DNA of 64,000 bases from Streptomyces sp. NBC_00306 (GTDB lineage: Bacteria; Actinomycetota; Actinomycetes; Streptomycetales; Streptomycetaceae): the NCBI RefSeq assembly GCF_036169555.1, contig NZ_CP108032.1, positions 4,898,001 through 4,962,000 on the forward strand, in the 5' to 3' direction. Numbering within the stretch: position 1 is the first letter of the stretch; every line of letters begins with the position of its first letter. This document shows positions 24,565 through 32,140 of this stretch, piece by piece. The notes under the pieces are model-generated. The model saw only the letters and a list, made by a program, of their open reading frames with translations, was not told where the DNA came from and did no database searches. Position numbers and translations under genes: made by a program.

Positions 24565-24634
24565 CAGCCGTTGTGAGGTAATCGGTACATAGCCGGGCAA
24601 CCGCCGGTGCCGAGTTCACCTCTTGCTGTGCGTG

Positions 24635-25858
24635 ATGAATCTGACGGGGAACACCTTCTTCGTGATCACGATCGTCCTGGTCGTGATCGCCGTGCTGCTG
24701 CCGCTGCTGCTGTGGAGCCGACTGCGCGGACCCGCGGTCGTGCGGGGCGCGTGCCGGGTGTTCATGGTGGTCTTCGCGCAGGCCACGGCCGTTCTCATGG
24801 TCTTCGTGTCGGTGAACAACTCCAACGGTCTCTACGGCAGCTGGGACGATCTGCTCGGCACGTCCAACCATGTGAACAACGCGGTCGACCTCGGGCCCAG
24901 CGGGACCGGTGGCCGGCAGATCGCCGCGTTGCCGAAGGTGCGCCAGACCTTCGAGAAGGTCGACGAGCCGGGCCTCGGCAACGGCCTCCGCCGCACCTAC
25001 CTCAAGGGCGCGGTCTCCGGCGTGGAGGGCGAGGTGTACGTCTGGCTGCCGCCGCAGTACGACGACCCCGCGTACCGCGACAAGCAGTTCCCCGTCGTCG
25101 AGCTGCTCGCCGGCTTCCCCGGTTCCTCGAAGAGCTGGTTCCGCGCCATGAAGGTGCAGTCCCGGATCCAGCCGCTGATCGAATCGGGTGTCGTGGCCCC
25201 CTTCATCCTCGTCTCGCCGCGCACGATGCTGCTCGGCGACAAGGACACCGGGTACGCGAACGTCCCGGGCACGGTCAACGCGGACAGCTGGCTGACCGTG
25301 GACGTGCGCAAGATGGTCGCCGACAACTTCCGCGCCTCGCTGGCCCCCACGAGCTGGGCGATAGCCGGCTACTCGGCCGGCGGCCACGGAGCGGCCAAAC
25401 TGGCCCTCGCCCACCCGGACCGCTACTCCGCCGCGGTGAGCCTGTCCGGCTACAACGACCCGGCGGCGGAGAAGACCTCCATCACGGGGGCGGACCCGCA
25501 GCTGCGCCGGGAGAACGACGTCCTGAACATCCTCATGGCGGCGAAGACGCCGCCCCGGGTCTCCCTGCTGGCCACGGGAGAGGGCGCGGACGGCTACCTC
25601 CCGGGCCTCGCGCTCCGCGACGCGTCGAAGCCGCCGACCAGGGTCGAGGTCCGGCCGACGGTGGGCGGTCACGTCACGCGGGTGTGGGGTGCGGAACTGC
25701 CGTACGCGTTCCGGTGGTTGACGCGGGAGATGAAGCTGGAGGACGGGACGCCGGGCCAGGGCGGCCCGGGCGGGGGCGCCGGGCGTCAGGACCGTCCGGA
25801 GGCGGAGGGGGCAGAGGTGGACGAACCGTCGGGGGCGGGCGGCGGGATACTGGAGTGA
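24635..25858 (+). CDS. membrane-anchored esterase, alpha/beta hydrolase
   Basis: 407 aa. Two N-terminal membrane helices (FFVITIVLVVIAVLLPLLLW and FMVVFAQATAVLMVFV) precede an extracytoplasmic esterase-D-like alpha/beta hydrolase domain. Its nucleophile motif is GYSAGG; VYVWLPPQY, VVELLAGFPGSSKSW and a His near GGHVTRVW complete the likely triad. It is similar to the antigen-85/mycolyltransferase-like esterase group of actinomycetes. The C-terminal 40 residues are Gly/Glu-rich and disordered. ATG 24635 is chosen over upstream GTG 24632 and TTG 24623; no clear ribosome binding site helps. Confidence 0.82.
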   Translation: MNLTGNTFFVITIVLVVIAVLLPLLLWSRLRGPAVVRGACRVFMVVFAQATAVLMVFVSVNNSNGLYGSWDDLLGTSNHVNNAVDLGPSGTGGRQIAALPKVRQTFEKVDEPGLGNGLRRTYLKGAVSGVEGEVYVWLPPQYDDPAYRDKQFPVVELLAGFPGSSKSWFRAMKVQSRIQPLIESGVVAPFILVSPRTMLLGDKDTGYANVPGTVNADSWLTVDVRKMVADNFRASLAPTSWAIAGYSAGGHGAAKLALAHPDRYSAAVSLSGYNDPAAEKTSITGADPQLRRENDVLNILMAAKTPPRVSLLATGEGADGYLPGLALRDASKPPTRVEVRPTVGGHVTRVWGAELPYAFRWLTREMKLEDGTPGQGGPGGGAGRQDRPEAEGAEVDEPSGAGGGILE

Positions 25859-25910
25859 GGTCGGGCGCTGCGCGTGAGGACGCCGGACGCCTGTGCGCGA
25901 GGCCCCGCGA

Positions 25911-26010
25911 CGGACGCTCGTCGATGGCCCCGGACTCCTACGACGGACCCCCGGACCCCCGGGCCCCTACGGCGGACGCTCGTCGATGACCCCGGGCCCC
26001 TACGACGGAC
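25911..26010 (+). repeat. 38-bp direct repeat over NlpC/P60 3' end
   Basis: Unit 25911-25948 recurs at 25973-26010 with four differences, a 62-bp period. The second unit includes the stop codon and last codons of the minus-strand NlpC/P60 gene, so the first looks like a duplicated gene tail. A partial third copy of CCCCTACGGCGGAC lies between. Confidence 0.65.
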
Positions 26011-27058
26011 GCGTCGCCCCCGCGAACGGCATGTCGTCGATCGACGCGACCCGGACCGGGGCGCCCGGGCGCGGTGCGTGGATCATCTGGCCGCCGCCGA
26101 TGTAGAGGCCGACATGGCTGATGCCCGAGTAGAAGAACACCAGGTCGCCCGGGGCCAGTTCGGACCGTGACACCCGTCGGCCCGCGTTGATCTGGGTGTA
26201 CGTGGTCCTCGGGAGCGAGACGCCGGCCGAGCGCCAGGCCGCCTGGGTGAGGCCGGAGCAGTCGAAGGAGGACGGGCCGGTCGCTCCCCAGACGTACGGC
26301 TTGCCGAGCGCCCCGTAGGCGTAGGCGACGGCCTGGGCGGCGCGGGCGTCGGGGGCCCGCAGGGCGCCGCGGGGGGCCGTGGAGCGGTCGGCGCGCGCGG
26401 TGGGGGCGGAGTCCCCGTGGCCGGACCCCGCCTCGTACGAGGCACGCTGTTCGGCCGTGAGCCGGTCCAGCATCCGCTCGGCGGCCGAGAGTTTGCTCTG
26501 CACGGTCGCTTTGTGCCGGGCCAGTTCCGCCTGCCGGTCCTTGAGGCTCTCCATCCGCTCGCCCGCCTGCGCCCGCAGCCGGCCGAGCTCCACCAGCTGC
26601 TGGTGCACCCCGGCGATCGCGGCGGCCTGCCGCTCACCCGTGCGTTCGGCGAGCGCGGCCCGCTCCAGGTACTCGTCGGGGTCGGAGGTGAGCGCGAGCT
26701 GAACGGCGGGGTCGATGCTCCCGGCGCGGTACTGGGCGGTGGCGATCGAACCGAGTGCGTTGCGCGAGGAGTTGAGACGGTCGGTCCTGCGGGCGGCCTC
26801 GTCGCGCAGCCGGTCGACCGTGGTGCGTAACGCCGCGGTGCGTTCCTTGGCCCCGTTGTACTTCTCCGTGGCCACCTCCGCCTCGTGGTGCAGCTTGTCC
26901 GCCTTGTCCTTGACCTGGGCCGGTGTGAGAGCGGGTTCCGCGTGGCCGACTCCGTCGAAGGCGGTCGCGGACGCCGCTCCTGCGAGCGCGAGGGTGGCGG
27001 CGGTACGGGCTGCGGGCCCGGAGAGGAGATGCTGCTTGGGCTTCCGGTGCGCGGCCAC
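26000..27058 (-). CDS. secreted NlpC/P60 peptidoglycan hydrolase with TTA codon
   Basis: 352 aa. A signal sequence (Ala-rich, ending near GHAEPA) is followed by a long coiled coil (about 43-205), a linker and a C-terminal NlpC/P60 domain. Catalytic Cys267 is in SSFDCSGLTQAAW, with His in GISHVGLYIGG and a polar third residue in MIHAP. The domain cleaves D-Glu to diamino-acid bonds in stem peptides; the coiled coil is RipA-like and probably autoinhibitory. Codon 77 is TTA (26828-26830), suggesting bldA-dependent synthesis. Same architecture as the gene at 27851. Confidence 0.93.
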   Translation of the reverse strand: MAAHRKPKQHLLSGPAARTAATLALAGAASATAFDGVGHAEPALTPAQVKDKADKLHHEAEVATEKYNGAKERTAALRTTVDRLRDEAARRTDRLNSSRNALGSIATAQYRAGSIDPAVQLALTSDPDEYLERAALAERTGERQAAAIAGVHQQLVELGRLRAQAGERMESLKDRQAELARHKATVQSKLSAAERMLDRLTAEQRASYEAGSGHGDSAPTARADRSTAPRGALRAPDARAAQAVAYAYGALGKPYVWGATGPSSFDCSGLTQAAWRSAGVSLPRTTYTQINAGRRVSRSELAPGDLVFFYSGISHVGLYIGGGQMIHAPRPGAPVRVASIDDMPFAGATRPS

Positions 27059-27208
27059 GGGTGCGTGTACGTCCTTCCGTCATCCCTGCGGGTCCGGGTC
27101 CGGCGGCGGCCCGCACAGGGGAGCGGTCCGCCGCCGGATCTCTCGGCGTGACGGCCGACTGCCGCCCGGTGCTGCGACGGCGGTGGGGAGTCGGTCATCT
27201 GAGGCAGG

Positions 27209-27214
27209 ACGCTA
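27209..27214 (-). promoter_or_regulatory. possible -10 for NlpC/P60 gene 1
   Basis: TAGCGT on the minus strand, within GGTTTAGCGTCCT, resembles GGTTAGCGTGCT upstream of the second NlpC/P60 gene. It would give a leader of about 150 nt. No ydaO-type element is present in this leader. Confidence 0.35.
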
Positions 27215-27335
27215 AACCTGGGGGTCACGGCAGGGAGGGGCAAGGACCGAATGTGCCCGAAGGTGGACATCTTGCTGCGCTTTCTGCAAGCCGATCCGGC
27301 CCGCTCACGTCCCTTCTCCGCACCTCTGTGACCGA

Positions 27336-27353
27336 TGTGCCGAATGAGGCACA
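27336..27353. promoter_or_regulatory. palindrome TGTGCC-N6-GGCACA
   Basis: Perfect 6-bp arms around GAATGA, centred about 43 bp upstream of the TAGGCT -10 box of the small membrane protein gene. Position suits an activator or repressor site. Confidence 0.45.
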
Positions 27354-27384
27354 CCCGGCCTGAAGGGGGTGATATGGCGGGAGT

Positions 27385-27390
27385 TAGGCT
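27385..27390 (+). promoter_or_regulatory. -10 box TAGGCT, leaderless start
   Basis: TAGGCT ends exactly 7 nt before ATG 27398. An alternative in-frame ATG at 27374 is preceded by AAGGGGG and would give eight more residues, but that would place the -10 box inside the gene. Confidence 0.5.
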
Positions 27391-27397
27391 CCGCCGC

Positions 27398-27751
27398 ATG
27401 GACGTACTCATCAATGTCTTCGTCGCCCTGCACATCATCGGCATCGCGTCCCTGCTGGGCGGCTTCCTCACGCAGATGAAGGCGATGTCCGAGGGGACGG
27501 CGCGCTTCGGCCCGGCGATGCTGCACGGCGCGCTGACGATGCTCGTCACGGGTGTGGCGCTGGTGGGCCTCAACCAGGCGGACGACCAGACCGTGAACAA
27601 CCTCAAGATCGGCATCAAGCTGGCGGTGCTGGTGGTGATCCTGGGACTGGTCTACGTCAAGCGGGACGAGGAGTCGGTGGAGAAGCCGCTGTTCGCCGCG
27701 GTGGGCGGGCTGACGGTCGCGAACATCTTCATCGCCACGCTGTGGACGTGA
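27398..27751 (+). CDS. small integral membrane protein
   Basis: 117 aa with four hydrophobic helices: VFVALHIIGIASLLGGFL, MLHGALTMLVTGVALVGL, IKLAVLVVILGLVYV and FAAVGGLTVANIFIATLW. This is the common four-helix small membrane protein of actinomycetes with no assigned role. It lies between two oppositely placed NlpC/P60 genes, divergent from the first and convergent with the second. Start chosen from the leaderless promoter. Confidence 0.8.
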   Translation: MDVLINVFVALHIIGIASLLGGFLTQMKAMSEGTARFGPAMLHGALTMLVTGVALVGLNQADDQTVNNLKIGIKLAVLVVILGLVYVKRDEESVEKPLFAAVGGLTVANIFIATLWT

Positions 27752-27807
27752 GCGCGCTGCACCGGACATGAGAACGCCCGCTGCCGTCTCCGCTCCGGGC
27801 ATGAGAA

Positions 27808-27833
27808 CGCCCGGGCACCCTCGGGCCCGGGCG
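27808..27833. terminator. bidirectional terminator
   Basis: CGCCCGGGC (27808-27816) and GCCCGGGCG (27825-27833) form a 9-bp stem between convergent genes. The 14-mer CATGAGAACGCCCG occurs twice just before it (27767 and 27800). Confidence 0.75.
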
Positions 27834-27850
27834 TCCGGTGTGCGGCCGGC

Positions 27851-29023
27851 TCAGGCCGGGCGAACGCTGCCGTGGATCGGCATGGAGAAGATCGACTCCT
27901 CGCGGACGTTCGCCCCCGGCTTCGGCGCGTGGATCATCTTGCCGTCACCGATGTAGATGCCCACGTGGCTGATGTCGTCGTAGAAGAAGACCAGGTCCCC
28001 CGGGAGCAGGTCCTTCGTCCCGATCTGCTTGCCGGTCTTCACCTGGTCCCAGGTGGTGCGCGGCAGGCTCACGCCCGCGGTCTTCCAGGCGGCCTGCGTC
28101 AGCCCCGAGCAGTCGTACGAGCTGGGGCCGGCCGCACCCCAGACGTACGGCTTGCCGATCTGGGCGCGCGCGAAGTCGAGGACCTTGGCCGCCTTGGCGG
28201 TGGAGGTGCCGTCGGAAGAACCGGAGCCCGTGCCGGTCCCGGGCGCCGTGCCCGTGCCGCCCTGGTTCTGCTCGCGCTCCTTCTCCTGCCGCTGCCGCTG
28301 CCGCTCCGCCTCGGCCTTCGCCTCCTGCTCGGCTTTCTGCTCGGCCTTGCGGCGGGCCTCCTCCGCCTTCTTGCGCTCGATCGCGGCCAGTCGCGCCTTC
28401 TCCTCGGCGGTCAGCCTCGACAGCAGGTCGCGTGCCTCGGCGAGCTTCGCCTGCACGTCCTGCTTGCTGGTGCGCAGCGCCCGCTGCGACCGGGTGAGCG
28501 ACTCCAGGCTCTCGGTCGCCGCTGCCCGCTGCTTGGCCGCGGCTGCCCGCTGGGTCTCGTAATCGGCGATCACATCCCGCTGACGGTCCGTCATACGGTC
28601 CATCAGCTGGGTCTGGTCGAAGTACTGCTGGGGGCTGTCCGCGAACAGCAGCGCTGCGGTCGGGGCGACCGCACCCGAGCGGTACTGCGCGGCGGCGTAG
28701 TTGCCGAGCACCTGGCGGGACTCGTTCAGCTTCTCCGTGCGCTGCGCGTTCTCGTCGAGGAGCTTGCCGACCTGCTGCCGCTTCTCCTTCGTCGCCTCTT
28801 TCGCCTGGTTGTACTTCTGCGTCTCGGTGCCGGCCTGCCGGTACAGGTCATCGACCTTCTTCTGCACCTCTTCGACCGACGGCTTCGGGTCGCTCGGCGC
28901 CGCGTTGGCGCTCTGCGTCGACAGCAGCGTGACGGATGCGAGGGCTGCCGTCGTGAAACCGACGGCGGGGGAGGTCTTCACGGTTCGACTTCGCGTTTTG
29001 CGATGCGACGCCAAGGCCGACAT
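27851..29023 (-). CDS. secreted NlpC/P60 peptidoglycan hydrolase under ydaO riboswitch
   Basis: 390 aa: N-terminal signal (cleavage near ANA-AP), a coiled coil (about 48-245) that ends in a Lys/Glu/Ala/Gln-rich charged helix, a Gly/Thr linker and a C-terminal NlpC/P60 domain. Cys305 is in SYDCSGLTQAAW, with ISHVGIYIGD and MIHAPKPG. It is a paralogue of the gene at 26000 with nearly identical catalytic region. ATG 29023 directly follows GGAAGAAGGAG. The upstream ydaO-type element links its expression to c-di-AMP, as for other Streptomyces cell-wall hydrolases. Confidence 0.94.
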   Translation of the reverse strand: MSALASHRKTRSRTVKTSPAVGFTTAALASVTLLSTQSANAAPSDPKPSVEEVQKKVDDLYRQAGTETQKYNQAKEATKEKRQQVGKLLDENAQRTEKLNESRQVLGNYAAAQYRSGAVAPTAALLFADSPQQYFDQTQLMDRMTDRQRDVIADYETQRAAAAKQRAAATESLESLTRSQRALRTSKQDVQAKLAEARDLLSRLTAEEKARLAAIERKKAEEARRKAEQKAEQEAKAEAERQRQRQEKEREQNQGGTGTAPGTGTGSGSSDGTSTAKAAKVLDFARAQIGKPYVWGAAGPSSYDCSGLTQAAWKTAGVSLPRTTWDQVKTGKQIGTKDLLPGDLVFFYDDISHVGIYIGDGKMIHAPKPGANVREESIFSMPIHGSVRPA

Positions 29024-29040
29024 CTCCTTCTTCCGTTGAC

Positions 29041-29165
29041 CGCCTACCGGGTTAGCTGTCGGGTTCGGGCGGAACGGAAGATCGCCCTACGGACCGTGCT
29101 GGTGCGGGTCCGATTCACCCCGGTTGTGCATGGTGGGTCCCCGGTTCCGAACTTCTCTGGGAAAA
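29041..29165 (-). ncRNA. ydaO-yuaA (c-di-AMP) riboswitch
   Basis: On the minus strand, in the right order, lie the hallmark segments GGAACCGGGGACCCACC (29131-29148 region), GGGGTGAATCGGACC (29107-29121) and GAACCCGACAGCTAACC (29050-29067). These are the most conserved parts of the ydaO family. The element ends about 20 nt before the start codon of the NlpC/P60 gene and abuts its ribosome binding site. In actinobacteria this class typically represses wall hydrolase genes when c-di-AMP is high. Outer stem boundaries are approximate. Confidence 0.9.
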
Positions 29166-29232
29166 GCCCGAATTCGGCGCTGACTGCCCGTTTGGCGTGG
29201 ATCGCCGCGGGGGACGGGCTGCCTGATCGAGC

Positions 29233-29262
29233 ACGCTAACCAACTCGTGTGGCTCCTGTGAA
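29233..29262 (-). promoter_or_regulatory. promoter for riboswitch and NlpC/P60 gene 2
   Basis: On the minus strand TTCACA (29257-29262) and TAGCGT (29233-29238) are separated by 18 bp. The predicted start near 29226 leaves the riboswitch intact in the leader. Confidence 0.55.
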
Positions 29263-29524
29263 GGTTGATGTTCGATATGCCCGATACATTTTCGTGACCT
29301 TATCGATCGGGCGGCCGACGTGCTCGCGAGATGACGCAATGCGTTCGAAAAGGTGCAGAGTGTTGTCGGAGTCGTGCGGGATTGGGTGCATCGGTGGTAC
29401 GGGACCGGCGTACGGCGGTCGAACGCGCCGCGCTGTCCCGGCCCTCCGGCCGGGTCGTCACGCTCCCGGGCAGGGCGGCAGGGGCCGTATGGCAATGCGG
29501 CCGCGAGCTGTCAGTGCCGCGGCC

Positions 29525-29530
29525 TAGACT
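29525..29530 (+). promoter_or_regulatory. -10 box TAGACT for pcrA
   Basis: TAGACT ends 9 nt before ATG 29540, so the leader is at most two or three nucleotides. No ribosome binding site is present. Confidence 0.5.
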
Positions 29531-29539
29531 CGTAGAGCG

Positions 29540-32017
29540 ATGAGCAGCCTCTTTGACGACAGCTTCCTGGCGAACCTCCAGCACACCTCGGAGGAGCCCC
29601 CGCCGCACCCCGAGGAGCCCGGAGACGGGCCCGGAGAGGAGATCCCGGACGATCTCTTCCAGGGCGCGTTCGACGTGCCCCCGGCCCGGGACGCCTACCA
29701 CGGCAACGGCGCCCCGCGCACGATCGTGGACCCCGCCGCCCTGCTGGACGGACTGAACGAACAGCAGCGCGCCGCCGTGGTGCACACCGGATCGCCGCTG
29801 CTCATCGTGGCCGGCGCCGGTTCCGGCAAGACCCGCGTGCTCACGCACCGGATCGCCCATCTGCTGGGGACGCGCAGCGTCCACCCCGGCCAGATACTGG
29901 CGATCACCTTCACCAACAAGGCCGCCGGCGAGATGAAGGAGCGCGTCGAGCAGCTGGTCGGCCCGCGCGCCAACGCCATGTGGGTCATGACCTTCCACAG
30001 CGCCTGCGTCCGCATCCTGCGCCGGGAGTCCAAGAAGCTCGGCTTCACCTCGTCGTTCTCGATCTACGACGCGGCCGACTCCAAGCGGCTGATGGCACTC
30101 GTCTGCCGTGATCTCGATCTCGACCCCAAGAAGTTCCCGCCGAAGGCCTTCAGCGCCAAGATCTCGAACCTCAAGAACGAGCTGATCGACGAGGAGAGCT
30201 ACGCCGACCAGGTCGGCGGGGGCAGCGAGGCCGAGGGCGCCGGAGGAGGCTTCGACAAGACGCTGGCCGAGGCGTACCGGATGTACCAGGCACGGCTGCG
30301 CGAGGCCAACGCCCTGGACTTCGACGACATCATCATGACCACCGTCCATCTGCTCCAGGCGTTCCCGGACGTCGCCGAGCACTACCAGCGGCGCTTCCGC
30401 CATGTGCTGGTGGACGAGTACCAGGACACCAACCACGCTCAGTACACGCTCGTACGCGAGCTGGTGGGCACCGGGCAGGAGGACCTGCCTCCTGCCGAGC
30501 TGTGCGTCGTCGGCGACGCCGACCAGTCGATCTACGCCTTCCGCGGCGCGACCATCCGCAACATCCTCCAGTTCGAGGAGGACTACCCGGACGCGAAGAC
30601 GATCCTGCTGGAGCAGAACTACCGCTCGACCCAGACGATCCTCTCCGCCGCCAACGCCGTCATCGAGCGCAACGAGAGCCGCCGTCCCAAGAACCTGTGG
30701 ACGAACGCCGGCGCGGGCGCCCGGATCACCGGCTACGTCGCCGACACCGAGCACGACGAGGCCCAGTTCGTCGCCGACGAGATCGACCGGCTCACGGACG
30801 CGGGCGACGCCAAGGCCGGTGACGTCGCGGTCTTCTACCGGACGAACGCACAGTCCCGCGTCTTCGAAGAGATCTTCATCCGGGTCGGCCTGCCCTACAA
30901 GGTCGTCGGCGGAGTCCGCTTCTACGAGCGCAAGGAGGTCCGGGACGTCCTGGCCTATCTGCGCGTCCTCGCCAACCCCGAGGACAACGTCCCGCTGCGG
31001 CGCATCCTCAACGTCCCCAAGCGCGGCATCGGCGACCGCGCCGAGGCGATGATCGACGCGCTCGCCCTGCGCGAGAAGATCACCTTCCCGCAGGCGCTGC
31101 GGCGGGTGGATGAGGCGTACGGCATGGCGGCCCGCTCGGCGAACGCCGTCAAGCGGTTCAACGTGCTGATGGAGGAGCTGCGTACGGTCGTCGAATCGGG
31201 CGCCGGACCGGCCACCGTCCTCGAAGCCGTTCTGGAGCGGACCGGCTATCTCGCCGAACTGCAGGCGTCGACGGACCCGCAGGACGAGACACGGATCGAG
31301 AACCTCCAGGAACTGGCGGCGGTGGCGCTGGAGTTCGAGCAGGAGCGGGCCGAGGAGGAGGGTGCGGGCACCCTCGCCGAGTTCCTGGAGAAGGTCGCGC
31401 TCGTGGCCGACTCCGACCAGATCCCCGACGAGGACGAGGACGGCTCCGGAGTCATCACCCTGATGACGCTGCACACCGCCAAGGGCCTCGAGTTCCCGGT
31501 GGTGTTCCTGACCGGTATGGAGGACGGCGTCTTCCCGCACATGCGCGCGCTCGGCCAGGCCAAGGAGCTGGAGGAGGAGCGCCGGCTGGCGTACGTCGGC
31601 ATCACACGCGCCCGCGAGCGCCTCTATCTGACGCGCTCCTCCATGCGCAGTGCCTGGGGACAGCCCTCGTACAACCCGCCGTCGCGGTTCCTGGAGGAGA
31701 TCCCGGGACAGCACCTGGACTGGAAGCGCACCGGCCCGATGGCAGCGCCGGCCGGACCGACCGGGGGTATCGCGTCGTCGCTGTCGTCGTCGCGCTCACG
31801 GTCGGGAGGCGGGGCGTCGGGGTTCGCCACCCGGCGGACGACCGACAAGCCGGTGATCTCGCTGGCGGTCGGCGATCGTGTGACCCACGACCAGTTCGGC
31901 CTGGGGACCGTCACCGAGGTGAAGGGGTCGGGCGCCGACGCACAGGCGACGATCGACTTCGGCGACGCCAAGCCGAAGCGGCTGCTGCTGCGGTACGCAC
32001 CGGTGCAGAAGCTCTAG
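29540..32017 (+). CDS. pcrA: ATP-dependent DNA helicase PcrA/UvrD
   Basis: 825-aa superfamily 1A 3'-5' helicase for nucleotide excision repair and replication-transcription conflict resolution. After an acidic 65-residue N-terminus come motif I (GAGSGKT), Ia (ITFTNKAAGEM), II (VDEYQDTN), III (GDADQSIYAFRGA), IV (EQNYRST), V (TLHTAKGLEFPVVF) and VI (VGITRARERLYL). The C-terminal Tudor-like domain (VGDRVTHDQFGLGTV) typical of PcrA binds RNA polymerase. All motifs are intact. It stands alone between the wall hydrolase genes. Confidence 0.97.
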   Translation: MSSLFDDSFLANLQHTSEEPPPHPEEPGDGPGEEIPDDLFQGAFDVPPARDAYHGNGAPRTIVDPAALLDGLNEQQRAAVVHTGSPLLIVAGAGSGKTRVLTHRIAHLLGTRSVHPGQILAITFTNKAAGEMKERVEQLVGPRANAMWVMTFHSACVRILRRESKKLGFTSSFSIYDAADSKRLMALVCRDLDLDPKKFPPKAFSAKISNLKNELIDEESYADQVGGGSEAEGAGGGFDKTLAEAYRMYQARLREANALDFDDIIMTTVHLLQAFPDVAEHYQRRFRHVLVDEYQDTNHAQYTLVRELVGTGQEDLPPAELCVVGDADQSIYAFRGATIRNILQFEEDYPDAKTILLEQNYRSTQTILSAANAVIERNESRRPKNLWTNAGAGARITGYVADTEHDEAQFVADEIDRLTDAGDAKAGDVAVFYRTNAQSRVFEEIFIRVGLPYKVVGGVRFYERKEVRDVLAYLRVLANPEDNVPLRRILNVPKRGIGDRAEAMIDALALREKITFPQALRRVDEAYGMAARSANAVKRFNVLMEELRTVVESGAGPATVLEAVLERTGYLAELQASTDPQDETRIENLQELAAVALEFEQERAEEEGAGTLAEFLEKVALVADSDQIPDEDEDGSGVITLMTLHTAKGLEFPVVFLTGMEDGVFPHMRALGQAKELEEERRLAYVGITRARERLYLTRSSMRSAWGQPSYNPPSRFLEEIPGQHLDWKRTGPMAAPAGPTGGIASSLSSSRSRSGGGASGFATRRTTDKPVISLAVGDRVTHDQFGLGTVTEVKGSGADAQATIDFGDAKPKRLLLRYAPVQKL

Positions 32018-32030
32018 CGCGGGCAGGGTG

Positions 32031-32102
32031 CCGGCCGGCTGCGACGAGCGGCCGGCCGGACCGACGCGTGGCTGCGTGGAGACGTGGCCATGTGACCACG
32101 TC
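32031..32102. terminator. two hairpins between convergent pcrA and M23 gene
   Basis: CCGGCCGGC (32031-32039) pairs with GCCGGCCGG (32051-32059), and GACGTGG (32081-32087) with CCACGTC (32096-32102). Together they probably end transcription from both sides. Neither has a T tract. Confidence 0.55.
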
Positions 32103-32140
32103 CCGCTGGTGTACGGGGTTCGGGCTACGCCAGGGTCGGG

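Noticed and set aside
27060..27215. ydaO riboswitch in front of the first NlpC/P60 gene
   Set aside because: None of the hallmark segments (GGGGTGAATC, GAACCCGACAGCTAACC) is present on the minus strand here.
29300..31714. 804-residue minus-strand open frame
   Set aside because: Antisense to pcrA, whose seven helicase motifs are intact.
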